In this document: positions 56,244-64,000 of the stretch, in pieces
How positions within the stretch are numbered: position 1 is the stretch's first letter
Layout: every line of letters begins with the position of its first letter
DNA from: Nocardioides marinus
GTDB lineage: Bacteria; Pseudomonadota; Alphaproteobacteria; Rhodobacterales; Rhodobacteraceae
Reading direction: 5' to 3'
Assembly (NCBI GenBank): GCA_019801415.1
Contig: JAHVJD010000004.1
Span: 422,387 to 486,386, forward strand
DNA: 64,000 nt
Program-made: the position numbers and the translations under genes
The notes under the pieces: model-generated
Databases searched by the model: none
What the model was told of the DNA's origin: nothing
The model's input: only the letters and a program-made list of their open reading frames with translations

Positions 56244-58929
56244 AGAGTTCCTGGTACCGCACCGTGTTCACAACATACTCGACCCTTTCGGCCGGACGTG
56301 AAGACACGGGAAGGCTAATACCCCATGCCACCACGGGATCGGCGGGTATAAGGCCGGCTTCCTTGGCAGCTTCCTTTCCATCAGGTGCCTTCGCCTTTAC
56401 GAAATGCAGGATGAACAAGCCGCGATCTCTTTCTCGGCGGTAGATTGAGTCCGGATAGTTCACGCGCTCGCCGTCTGCTTTTCCCTTTTCCTCTCGATAG
56501 CGCGCTTCCGCTGCATCAGCTCTCGCCGGGTCGACACCAGCCTTTTCGATGCCCCGCGACGCCACGCGCATGCGCTTGCCACTGAACGACATGAATCCAT
56601 GCTGCAGATCGTGCAAATCCACATAGCGCGTCGCGGGCACGATCGGCTTGCCGAGCGTCTTGTCCGGCTCACCCTTGGTGAGACTTGGAATGAGCACATC
56701 CCAAGTCTTCAACTCGTCTTCTTTTCGGGCCCGGATGTAGCTGCGAACCGGCCCCGGGTCGGTTGTCACGCTCTGCTCGGCATTTCGCCAGCCGGCAAGG
56801 AACTCGTCTATGAACTCGACAGGCACGCCGCGTAATAAGGTGCCCCAAGGCGTGGGTTCTTCAACCAGGCCCGCCCCGTTCAGCTTCGAAACAAAGGATC
56901 TTGCAGTGCCAAGGTTGGCAGAAAGATCCTCGGGCCTGATACTGACTTTCGACGTTTCCACGAACTTGTTGGACAACCCCACAAGCGTCGTTACCTTCTT
57001 CCCCGCCCCCATCTTGTTGCGCGCTGTCACCAGCAGCGAAGCAGGATGGCTCCGAACAGCTAGGCCGAACATGCGAGGAGTCGCCTTGGCTTTCTCCATG
57101 GTCCGCAACTCGTCGTGCAATTCCTCGGTTGCATTCGCGATAAAAGCATACCAGCCGATGGCTTCGGCGGGCATCCAGATGCGGCAAAGATCCTCGTAGC
57201 CGCCCCTGTAACCGAACCAGCGCCCCATCTGCATGAGCGTGTCGTACATCATCGTGTTTCGCAGGAACCAGGTGACGGTCAGGCCTTCCAGCGTCAGCCC
57301 TCGTGACAGGGAGAATCCACCAACGGCAACAACAGTCTGACCGCGTTCGCCGGAGTTCGAGTAGTCCAGATCATTGGCGCGGCTGTTTACTTCGACGACC
57401 TTGGCGGAAGCGATTGCATCAAGCAGCTCTGACTGGATGGAGGGCCAGTCGAATTCAGTGTTGGAGTATTCTTCCTGCCAGACACCATGGAGTGCGGCAA
57501 TCTCAGGATCATTCAATGCAGTCGCGCCTCGACTCGCATTGATCCGAACGGAATTCTGAATCCGCTCGAGCGTTTCATGCAGACGATTTCGCAGACGGCC
57601 CTGCACAGCGGTGAAACGGCTCGCATTGACCAGCATCGAGCAATGCCCCGCTTTCTGCCCGCGCACGTTCCTGATGGTCCTTGCCAGCAGGAAGGTGCGC
57701 AATGCCCGCGTCAGTGACGGCGGCAGCGCATCGAGCTCATGATCGATCTTGTGCTTGATCGGCAGAATGTCCTCGTTGTCGGTGATGTAACGAAGCCAGG
57801 TCGGATCGCCTTCCTCCGGAAGTCCGTCCACGAAGATCTTGGTCGGACCGAAGTAGTTGGTGGGTGCGTCCAATCCGATGATGAAGTCCCTCGGAAAGAG
57901 GTCCTCATTGTACATCTCATCGTCCTGATCGGGATCGATGAAGATGTTGGCAAACGGGGTTGCCGTGTACCCGACATAGCAGCTTCGGTGGAACATGTTC
58001 AGCAGGTCGCGAATCTGCCCGTTTATCGTCGTGACGAGCTTCTTCCCGTACTTCGTATTGATCGATGCGTTGTCAGCTTCGTCGTCGATCAGCAGCATCG
58101 GCTGGTCGATCATTTCCTGATCGCCGCGAGCACTGTTGTCCTTGAGCCAGTCGAGCAGGTTGGCGAGTGTCCGATGGTTCTTCTTGATCACGAGAACGAC
58201 AGGAACCTTGTAGGAGTCGATCTCGCTCGTGTTGGTGGAAGCCGTGGCCTTGTTGAAGTCCCGTAGCGTGTTGGTAAGGCTGACCGGTGTGTTGTTCGGG
58301 TCGAAATGGCCGACACCGATAATGTGCTTCGCTCCGCCCTTTCTGGTTTCCTGTGACTTCCCTGTGTCGCGGCCGATGAAGCCTTCGTCGATCCGGGCCT
58401 GGGTCTGGTTTCGAAGATTGTTGTGAATTCCGGCAATGACGATGATCAGCCTGTACCCTGCATCTGCTGCCTTGCAGATCAAACCAGTGTAGTTTGCCGT
58501 CTTCCCGCTCTGAACGTGCCCGACTACCATGCCGCGTCGATCCCAGGGAACTTGCTTGTCAGGGTTGCCCAGACGGCTGAGGATCTTGTCTGTCACTTTG
58601 TCTGTCGAAATCACCACGTCTTTGGGCATGCCGTTTTGCAGGAGCAACTTCTGGTAACGGTTCCAATAGAATGGCTCAATTGACGATTTCGCGTCGTCCA
58701 GCCAAGGTTCGAAATCCTCGCTGTCTACAACTGCGCCAAGCCCCGCCTTGATCCCCTGCTTGTGCTCGATCTCCCGCGCAATATGCTCGATCTCTGCATC
58801 CCCAAGACCCGGCGCGACAGCACCAGCGACCCCACGGATCATCGAGCGTAGTTCGTCTTCTGTCTTCCGGGGCTGATTGAACAGGCCCATCTCGACCATG
58901 TTCTTCACTGTCTCGATTGCTTCGTTCAT
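56191..58929 (-). CDS. Z1-domain protein (SF2-like ATPase)
   Basis: 912 residues from ATG 58929. Walker A GHVQSGKTANY (137-147), Walker B LLIDDEADNA (279-288), CYVGYTATPFANIFIDPD (317-334), then LSRGLTLEGL and LMQMGRWFGYRGG, helicase-like motifs V and VI with the arginine finger. This is the Z1 domain, predicted to be a DNA-acting SF2-like motor. Start overlaps the stop of the ATPase gene by 4 bases (ATGA), with GAGGA upstream. Full length, no defect seen. Confidence 0.9.
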   Translation of the reverse strand: MNEAIETVKNMVEMGLFNQPRKTEDELRSMIRGVAGAVAPGLGDAEIEHIAREIEHKQGIKAGLGAVVDSEDFEPWLDDAKSSIEPFYWNRYQKLLLQNGMPKDVVISTDKVTDKILSRLGNPDKQVPWDRRGMVVGHVQSGKTANYTGLICKAADAGYRLIIVIAGIHNNLRNQTQARIDEGFIGRDTGKSQETRKGGAKHIIGVGHFDPNNTPVSLTNTLRDFNKATASTNTSEIDSYKVPVVLVIKKNHRTLANLLDWLKDNSARGDQEMIDQPMLLIDDEADNASINTKYGKKLVTTINGQIRDLLNMFHRSCYVGYTATPFANIFIDPDQDDEMYNEDLFPRDFIIGLDAPTNYFGPTKIFVDGLPEEGDPTWLRYITDNEDILPIKHKIDHELDALPPSLTRALRTFLLARTIRNVRGQKAGHCSMLVNASRFTAVQGRLRNRLHETLERIQNSVRINASRGATALNDPEIAALHGVWQEEYSNTEFDWPSIQSELLDAIASAKVVEVNSRANDLDYSNSGERGQTVVAVGGFSLSRGLTLEGLTVTWFLRNTMMYDTLMQMGRWFGYRGGYEDLCRIWMPAEAIGWYAFIANATEELHDELRTMEKAKATPRMFGLAVRSHPASLLVTARNKMGAGKKVTTLVGLSNKFVETSKVSIRPEDLSANLGTARSFVSKLNGAGLVEEPTPWGTLLRGVPVEFIDEFLAGWRNAEQSVTTDPGPVRSYIRARKEDELKTWDVLIPSLTKGEPDKTLGKPIVPATRYVDLHDLQHGFMSFSGKRMRVASRGIEKAGVDPARADAAEARYREEKGKADGERVNYPDSIYRRERDRGLFILHFVKAKAPDGKEAAKEAGLIPADPVVAWGISLPVSSRPAERVEYVVNTVRYQELFGEEDEDDDQEAALEAS

Positions 58930-60431
58930 GAAATTCGTGTCCTCAGGAAATCTTCCAGTATCGGCGCGGCTGCTTTCCACCGCGCTCGCAAAAACGGGTT
59001 GCTTTGGAGCGTGTCCGACAGTGCCTCGGAGGAAACACCGTTTTCCAGCAGGGTCGCCGCGAGCGAATACACCAGCTCTTCGAGATCGTTCGTTGACGTC
59101 TCATCAGCTGTCACGGCTTCCGCATTTCCGACGAGTTCTGCATGCAGGGTCTCGATCGGCAGACCTGAGCCAACGATGCGTAAGCAGCGTTCGAAACCCT
59201 CTCTCAGGTTTTCGGGCAACTGCTCTTCATAGGCCCGAAAGACCGGGTGTTCCAGGTTGGGGCGAAAGACGATCTGTCCATCCTTCTGCACCCGGTTCCA
59301 GATCGGGAAACGAGTTTGATCCACAAGTTTTTGGCCGCGGCTTCGATACGTGCGCTTGGACGTTCCAACAAACCGCTCGACCACCTTTTTCAGTCGCTCA
59401 CGCACCACCGGCGGAAGTTGGGCGGAGGCCTTCTTGACATCGATCTTCCACTCTGCGTCCATCGTGTTCGGGATATCCACTGCTATCCGGCAGAGTTTTG
59501 TGAGTTCGGTTTGGCGCGCGAGTCCCAGCCATCCACCCGAAATGATCAGCCGTTTCTCGCGATAGACATACAGCCCTTGCGACTTCAGATGTCCCTCCGG
59601 ACCACCGATTTCTTCCCACTCTTCGCGGCTCATGCGCTTGTGATGAGGGAGCGTGTGGCATCTGATTCGGACGTCACCCTGACGCAGGCGAAGCACCTCT
59701 TCGGGGTCCTTCTGTGTGGCAGCATGCGACGTTGCCAAGGGGTCTATGGGTTTCAACTGGCGGCCGTTGAGTGACAGTTTCAGACGTGGCTTTACACCTT
59801 CCAGAAAGCGATGAAACACCAACCGCAGATGGTATTCTGCGCGGGACAATTCAGAGTTCATGTGCTCTGCGCGTTTGGCGCGGTCATGCTTGTAGCCGCC
59901 ACTCAACCGATCGAGTTTCTCCCAAATCACGACTGTTCCGGTCTCTGGAAGAAGATCATGTCCTGTCACGAATTCCGGGTTGTCGATGAGCTCGAGGCTC
60001 CAGTCGTTCCGTTTCGCGACGCGATCCAAGTCCCAACGCGCACAAGAACTTCGACCCTCGCGCCGCGTCAGAACTGTCAGGCTTCGACACTGAGAGAAGC
60101 TGGCGCTCTTCAAGCCGAGACCGAACCGGCCGAGGTCTTCTACCTCGCGCTCGTCGGTTGGATTCTTCGATCCGAGACGCATGGCTTCGATCAGTTCGGC
60201 CTCCGTCATCCCGGAACCGTCATCTGCCAACGCAATCCACGGTTCGTCCGAGACGGTGTCGGCAATCAGTTTTACTGTCCGCGCGCCGGCGGTGATGGCG
60301 TTATCAATAATATCGGCTAGCGCCGTCTCGAGGCTGTAGCCAAAGTCCCGATGACCCTCGATCAAGGACGCGGCGTACGGCGTCGCATCAACTTCCCTTG
60401 TAGCCGGACATGGACTCAAAGATACACTCAT
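58926..60431 (-). CDS. MutL/MORC-like GHKL ATPase
   Basis: 501 residues. Bergerat-fold motifs: N box ETALADIIDNAITAGA (35-50), G1 ALADDGSGMTEAEL (67-80), and G2 DLGRFGLGLKSASFSQCR (99-116). In MutL the base before the LVEN-type segment is Glu; here it is Asp40 in ADIIDN. A C-terminal helical region follows. Such ATPases are the first gene of MORC/Z1 modification-linked defence loci and may act as ATP-driven DNA clamps. First gene of the five-gene leftward operon. Confidence 0.9.
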   Translation of the reverse strand: MSVSLSPCPATREVDATPYAASLIEGHRDFGYSLETALADIIDNAITAGARTVKLIADTVSDEPWIALADDGSGMTEAELIEAMRLGSKNPTDEREVEDLGRFGLGLKSASFSQCRSLTVLTRREGRSSCARWDLDRVAKRNDWSLELIDNPEFVTGHDLLPETGTVVIWEKLDRLSGGYKHDRAKRAEHMNSELSRAEYHLRLVFHRFLEGVKPRLKLSLNGRQLKPIDPLATSHAATQKDPEEVLRLRQGDVRIRCHTLPHHKRMSREEWEEIGGPEGHLKSQGLYVYREKRLIISGGWLGLARQTELTKLCRIAVDIPNTMDAEWKIDVKKASAQLPPVVRERLKKVVERFVGTSKRTYRSRGQKLVDQTRFPIWNRVQKDGQIVFRPNLEHPVFRAYEEQLPENLREGFERCLRIVGSGLPIETLHAELVGNAEAVTADETSTNDLEELVYSLAATLLENGVSSEALSDTLQSNPFLRARWKAAAPILEDFLRTRIS

Positions 60432-60438
60432 GGCGCAA

Positions 60439-60475
60439 ATAATATCGTGCGCTCAAAGAGACACAACTGGTTGTG
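60439..60475 (-). promoter_or_regulatory. Promoter and palindrome of the ATPase-Z1 operon
   Basis: On the minus strand TTGTGT (60461-60466) lies 16 bases before TATTAT (60439-60444), just upstream of the ATPase ATG, so the leader is nearly absent. The palindrome CACAAC-TG-GTTGTG (60462-60475) overlaps the -35. A second GGTTGTGC lies 30 bp away (60499-60506), repeating the one at 60469-60476. A repressor site is likely. Confidence 0.55.
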
Positions 60476-60518
60476 CCGAAATGTGCCACGATCGGTTTGG
60501 TTGTGCGGCGTAGCCACC

Positions 60519-60917
60519 TTAGCTCTGTTGGCAAATGCCCTTCTGGCCAGTTGCTTGCGCTGCCCACGCCACCGGAAACCCCTCCAACAACCGCCCCAGC
60601 GTCATCTCCGACCCCTGCCGCCCGTCCAGGATCGCCTCGACAATATCGGGTGCGAGCAAGGTCAACCGCATGACGCGGGTCATGTAGGACGGCGCGATGC
60701 CCTCGCGTTCTGCCAGTTCGTTGATGGTAGTGAACTCGCCTGATTCCAGCATGCGCTTCCAGCGGAAGGCGCGGGCCAGTGCCTTGACGAGAGTGCTGTC
60801 GGTCTTGCGCTGAACCGGCGCGCCGTCGGGCAGCTGCACCTCCTTGCGCCCGCCGCGTTTCACGACACGAAACGGGGCGCGCAGCGTGATGGTGTCGGGT
60901 GTGGCGGCTGGTTTCAT
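60519..60917 (-). CDS. HTH-containing partner of the recombinase module
   Basis: 132 residues. A probable HTH in INELAEREGIAPSYMTRVMR (about 66-85), between a basic N-terminus and a short C-terminus. Such proteins are usual next to serine recombinases with DUF2924 partners. It overlaps the recombinase end by 4 bases. It lies upstream of the ATPase operon in the same direction, 87 bases away. Function unknown. Confidence 0.7.
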   Translation of the reverse strand: MKPAATPDTITLRAPFRVVKRGGRKEVQLPDGAPVQRKTDSTLVKALARAFRWKRMLESGEFTTINELAEREGIAPSYMTRVMRLTLLAPDIVEAILDGRQGSEMTLGRLLEGFPVAWAAQATGQKGICQQS

Positions 60918-62224
60918 GCAGCTTTCACTCTACCGGTGGTCATCAACTCCTGCGCCAGGCCGCGGAGGCCGTCCACCCGCAGCCGGATGTCGAGCCCTTC
61001 GGGGCCGATGTCGATGCGTTCGATCAGCAGCGCCAGGATGCGCGCCTGCTCGGCGGGGAACAGTTCGTCCCAAAGAGAGTCGAACTGTTGCAGGGCCGCC
61101 AGGGCGTCTGCCTCGGTAATGTCGTCGTCCTGCGCTTTCGCCGCCTTCCATGTGCCAAATACGATCTCCGGCTGACGGAACAGGGCACGCTGCTGGTCGA
61201 TGACTGCGGCTTCGATCTCTCCCGCGGGCACCCGGCCGACCGGGCAGCTCCCGGCGCCATGCTTCAGAATGGTCTGGCTGACGGAGTAGCGGTAAAGCTT
61301 GCCGGTCTTGCGGGTGTGGGTCGGAGAAAATGCAGCGCCGTCGGGGCCGTAGAGCAGCCCCTTCAGTGGCGCAGGCGTCCCCGCACGTGTGTGCGCGGCC
61401 CGCTTGCGGGGACTCTCCTGCAGGATCGCGTGAACGCGGTCCCATGTCTCGCAGTCGATGATCGCATCGTGCTCGCCGGGGTAGCTTTCACCTTTGTGGA
61501 CCGCCACGCCGATGTAGGCGCGGTTGTTCAGCATCCGGTAGATGAACTTCTTGTCGATGCGATTGCCCCGCTGGGTGCGGATGCCTTGCTTGGAAACTTC
61601 ACGCGCCAGTAAGGTCCCCGAGCCGATCTCGATGAAACGAGCGAACATCCACCGGACATGCTCAGCGCGTTCCTCGTCCACCACCAGCTTGCGGTTCTCG
61701 ACGCGGTAGCCATAGGGTGGCACCCCGCCCATCCACATGCCCTTCCTGCGGCTCGCGGCGAACTTGTCGCGGATGCGTTCGGCGGTCACTTCGCGTTCGA
61801 ATTGGGCAAAGCTGAGCAGGATGTTTAGTGTCAGCCGCCCCATGGACGTCGTCGTGTTGAACGACTGGGTCACGGAAACGAAAGTCACGTCGTTGCGGTC
61901 GAAGACCTCGACCAGCTTGGCAAAGTCGGCGAGAGAGCGGCTGAGGCGGTCAATCTTGTAGACGACCACGATATCGACCAGCCCATCCTCGATATCCTCC
62001 ATGAGCCTCTGCAGTGCAGGGCGGTCCAGCGTGCCGCCTGAGATGCCGCCGTCATCGTAATGGTCACGGACCAGCACTCAGCCCTCGGAGCGCTGGCTGG
62101 CGATATAGGCCTCGCAGGCCTCGCGCTGGGCGTGCAGGCTGTTGAATTCCTGCTCGAGACCTTCCTCCGTTGATTTCCGGGTATAGACGGCGCAGCGCAG
62201 TTTTCTGACGTTTGGCATTGTCAT
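60914..62224 (-). pseudogene. Serine recombinase with one in-frame stop
   Basis: A 436-codon recombinase with the catalytic Ser in AVYTRKSTEEG (near residue 17), then KIDRLSRSLADFAKLV and the recombinase and zinc-ribbon parts. Codon 49 is TGA (62078-62080, reading GAG GGC TGA GTG CTG) where related proteins have Trp (TGG). The 48-residue upstream piece keeps the catalytic Ser, and the rest is intact. So the enzyme is broken unless TGA is read through or mis-sequenced. The start overlaps DUF2924. Confidence 0.8.
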
Positions 62225-62673
62225 GCGCCCCTCCGATGGTTTTTCAGCCCGAAGAACACCCAGCCGTTCCAGCGTGTGCCAGTGATGGCGCGGGCAATGG
62301 CTGAAAGCGATTTGTAAGGGCGACCCTGCCAGTCGAAACCGTCTGCGGTGACGGTGACGACGTGCTCGATGCCTTGCCATTCACGGATCAACCGCGTGCC
62401 GACGATAGGGGTCAGGTCGGCCCGGACGCGGCTCTTCTTCCGGTCCCCGCCGTCGAGTTCCTCACCCAGCTTTTCCAGCCGCCGAACCGTTTCCGGTTTC
62501 AATCCGCCATAGGCCAGTTCCTGGATGCGGTAGGCCAGACGGCTCTCCAGAAAGCGGCGGTTGAAGGGCGGTGGCTCGCTGTCGAACAACTCGCGCCATT
62601 GCTGCTTCAGCTCCGGCGTCTTCATGGTCTTCAGCGCGGCCAGGCGCGCAGGGATGGGATCCTGTGAGTTCAT
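62221..62673 (-). CDS. DUF2924 protein
   Basis: 150 residues. RLAALKTMKTPELKQQWREL, FLESRLAYRIQELAYGGLKP and WQGRPYKSLSAIARAITGTR, the DUF2924 pattern. A partner of serine recombinases in phage- and island-type modules; its biochemical role is unknown. Overlaps both neighbours by 4 bases. Confidence 0.88.
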   Translation of the reverse strand: MNSQDPIPARLAALKTMKTPELKQQWRELFDSEPPPFNRRFLESRLAYRIQELAYGGLKPETVRRLEKLGEELDGGDRKKSRVRADLTPIVGTRLIREWQGIEHVVTVTADGFDWQGRPYKSLSAIARAITGTRWNGWVFFGLKNHRRGA

Positions 62674-62873
62674 GCGGTCCTCCGGCTGGTTGGACTTGCA
62701 CTACCGCTCTGAACAGCCGAGTTGTGTAGCGGAAATTCTCCCTTTTCCGCAGAGAGCTGCCCGTTCTCCCGCATCCGCAGGCGGACCAGCCCGGCCGCCA
62801 GCAGGCGGCATAGTTCCGCGCGGCGCTCGGCCGGGGTCATCAGTTCGGGCGACAGGGCGTTGGGGCGTTTCAT
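62670..62873 (-). CDS. Small recombinase-module protein
   Basis: 67 residues: MKRPNALSPELMTPAERRAE then LCRLLAAGLVRLRMRENG. A conserved small ORF between the helicase and DUF2924 in such modules. Function unknown. It overlaps DUF2924 by 4 bases and follows the helicase remnant by the same overlap. Confidence 0.7.
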   Translation of the reverse strand: MKRPNALSPELMTPAERRAELCRLLAAGLVRLRMRENGQLSAEKGEFPLHNSAVQSGSASPTSRRTA

Positions 62874-63557
62874 GCGGCGGTGCGGCCAGCATCGCGCAGC
62901 ACCGCCGCGCGGATCGCGGCGCGGTTCCAGCGGAAGTTCAGATGGCAATTGGCGGCGTATTTCGACAGTCCGAAATCCATGCCGCTGGTCTCGAAGCCGG
63001 CGCGCTGCAGCAGTTCGATCTGGCGCATGGTGGCGGAAACGTGGAGCCAGCGTTTGCTCTTGGCGGCACTGGAGGATTCGGTCACGCGCAGGCAATCGTC
63101 GGCCGCCACCAGCGCCTGTACCTGCGTGCCGACCGCAAGGGGGTCGGGTCGCCTGCCCCTTGGGCCGGCCGAGCGCGTGCCATAGCGTGTCGCCGTGGAA
63201 AACGTCGGCCCAGCCCTGGAAGCCGCTGGCCATCAGCGCCTGGCTGTCGCCATGCAGATCGCACCAGAAAAAGGGGGAGCGATCCAGAAGATCGATCTCG
63301 GTCATCTCGAAGGCGGTCAGCAGGCGTTTCTTGTCGATCTCGCGGGTGAAGACGTGACCGCAGAGATCGCAGATGGAGGCGCCAAGCCACAGTTCGGCCT
63401 CGCAGGACGGGCAGGTCTTCCACCGGCGCTCGCCGGGCGGGGTCTCGTCCTCTTCGAGGTCGATCTCCTGCTCGAGCGTACCATGGCGGAGCGCCGCGCC
63501 CGCGAAATCCAGCACGATGCAGTCGGTCTCGACGATGCCGGGGAAGCGTTTGTGGAT
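62870..63557 (-). pseudogene. Remnant of a phage-type helicase C-terminus
   Basis: Two frames join: one with LDFAGAALRHG, then a zinc-finger-like CPSCEAELWLGASICDLCGH and ALMASGFQGWADVFHGDTLW, the other with VAADDCLRVTESSSAAKSKR and FGLSKYAANCHLNFRWNRAA. Both match the C-terminal part of phage DEAD/DEAH helicases. The frame changes by one base near 63138-63160, where G and C runs occur, and the 5' part is lost at the IS insertion. A decayed gene, with an alternative GTG start at 63109 for the second piece. Confidence 0.6.
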
Positions 63558-63608
63558 TGCCCCATCTGAATTGGCCCACCGTTATGTTTAGGAAACGGAG
63601 GACTGAGA

Positions 63609-63887
63609 ATGGCGAACAAGCGACACAAGCCTGAGGAAATAGTTCAGAAGCTGCGGCAGGTTGATGTGCTTGTCGGACAGGGGATGCAGCGCGTGGATGC
63701 GATCCGCGAAGTGCGCATCACTGAGCAGACTTACTACCGCTGGCGCAAGCAGTATGGCGGGATGGGAGCCGACCAACTGAAAGAACTCAAACGGCTTCAG
63801 AAGGAGAACGAACGGCTGCGAAAAGCCGTTTCGGACCTGACCTTGGACAAGCTCATCCTGAAGGAGGCGGCCCGGGGAAATTTCTGA
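63609..63887 (+). CDS. IS3-family transposase OrfA
   Basis: 92 residues. N-terminal HTH ANKRHKPEEIVQKLRQVDVL, then VRITEQTYYRWRKQYGGMG and a leucine-zipper-like helix LKELKRLQKENERLRKAVSD. ACGGAGGACTGAG precedes the ATG. It binds the IS ends. Its stop TGA follows the slippery heptamer directly. Confidence 0.93.
   Translation: MANKRHKPEEIVQKLRQVDVLVGQGMQRVDAIREVRITEQTYYRWRKQYGGMGADQLKELKRLQKENERLRKAVSDLTLDKLILKEAARGNF
63878..63884 (+). other. Slippery heptamer of the IS3 transposase
   Basis: A AAT TTC, of the X XXY YYZ type, lies right before the orfA stop TGA (63885-63887). A -1 shift here fuses OrfA to the orfB frame. Confidence 0.75.
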
Positions 63888-64000
63888 GCCCCGCCCGTCG
63901 GCGCGCCTGCATCGAGCTGATACGCAGCGAGATGAAAGTGTCGGAACGCCGGATCTGCCGGGTGCTGGGGCAGCATCGATCAACACAAAGGTATCAATCG
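63887..64000 (+). CDS. IS3-family transposase OrfB, partial
   Basis: 38 codons in the -1 frame: SPARRRACIELIRSEMKVSE then RRICRVLGQHRSTQRYQS, the typical start of the IS3 (IS407-like) catalytic subunit. The DDE core is outside the window. It is expressed through the frameshift at 63878-63884. Confidence 0.85.

Larger units (their letters stand above)
63558..64000 (+). mobile_element. IS3-family insertion sequence, left part
   Basis: Starts within about ten bases of 63558 where the helicase frame ends (candidate ends TGCCCCATCTGAATTGG or TGAATTGGCCCACC; not decided). It carries orfA, a slippery site and the start of orfB. The right end is beyond the window. Confidence 0.75.

Noticed and set aside
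62078..62080. Selenocysteine codon in the recombinase
   Set aside because: The position is Trp in relatives, and I see no selenocysteine element; nonsense mutation or error is simpler.
49862..64000. Second attachment site with a copy of the tRNA-Ser 3' end
   Set aside because: I looked for the T-arm and acceptor sequence and found no copy in the window; it may lie beyond the right edge.

Overview
The window reads as a high-G+C alphaproteobacterial chromosome of the Rhodobacteraceae (Roseobacter-group) type. The indications are the gene set (DUF1150 and DUF465 small proteins, a ferredoxin-linked adenylate cyclase, Hint-domain proteins, a fused ATP sulfurylase/APS kinase, an EPS-type MarR domain, a UbiK-like factor), a CIRCE-controlled groESL operon and an RpoH-type promoter in front of hsp20. 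No species can be named from the sequence alone.

Layout. 1-16.98 kb is core metabolism and stress response: a MaoC-type hydratase (cut by the window edge), a HAD phosphatase, glyoxalase I, Mn-dependent pyrophosphatase, a family-2 glycosyltransferase, groESL, a DMT exporter/lipase/PhnM-like operon, purEK, uracil permease, hsp20-DUF1150, PhzF and a VOC protein. 17-26.2 kb holds a DXD glycosyltransferase, a MarR-ATP sulfurylase-APS kinase reading frame, a heme/[2Fe-2S]/adenylate cyclase membrane protein, two Hint-domain paralogues, thioredoxin reductase and an Lrp/AsnC regulator with striking repeats in its promoter. 26.4-33.2 kb is housekeeping (pgeF, a MidA-type methyltransferase, lgt, ubiK, ybjN-like, proC, a tRNA-binding protein, a 2-hydroxyacid dehydrogenase, tdk). 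34.6-41.9 kb carries a secreted trypsin-like protease and four genes of a cell-surface glycan type with unusual domain fusions and degenerate duplicate domains. 41.9-49.5 kb is two transporters plus a tightly packed SPOR-dac-tmk-holB-tatD-MBL operon, ending at tRNA-Ser(UGA).

The accessory region starts right after tRNA-Ser (49,772-49,861) and runs off the right edge. It contains vsr and a 5-methylcytosine methyltransferase (dcm-like) gene, then a five-gene, overlapping, leftward operon: MutL/MORC-like GHKL ATPase, Z1-domain SF2-like ATPase, PD-(D/E)XK (DUF4420) protein, AIPR protein and DUF2971 protein. This is the architecture of the MutL-Z1-AIPR ('Mza'-like, MORC-associated modification) anti-phage systems. 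Here a DUF2971 protein is translationally coupled at the end, a Dcm/Vsr pair sits alongside, and a palindrome overlaps the promoter. Beyond it is a serine-recombinase module (recombinase interrupted by one in-frame TGA, DUF2924 and small partners), a helicase remnant and an IS3-type insertion sequence cut by the window edge. The arrangement suggests a tRNA-linked defence island whose mobility genes are decaying while the defence genes remain intact.

Possible functional links: the ATP sulfurylase/APS kinase makes PAPS, an EPS-type MarR domain is fused to it, and the glycan genes at 35-42 kb include a sulfotransferase-like protein, so a sulfated surface polysaccharide is a reasonable but unproven idea.
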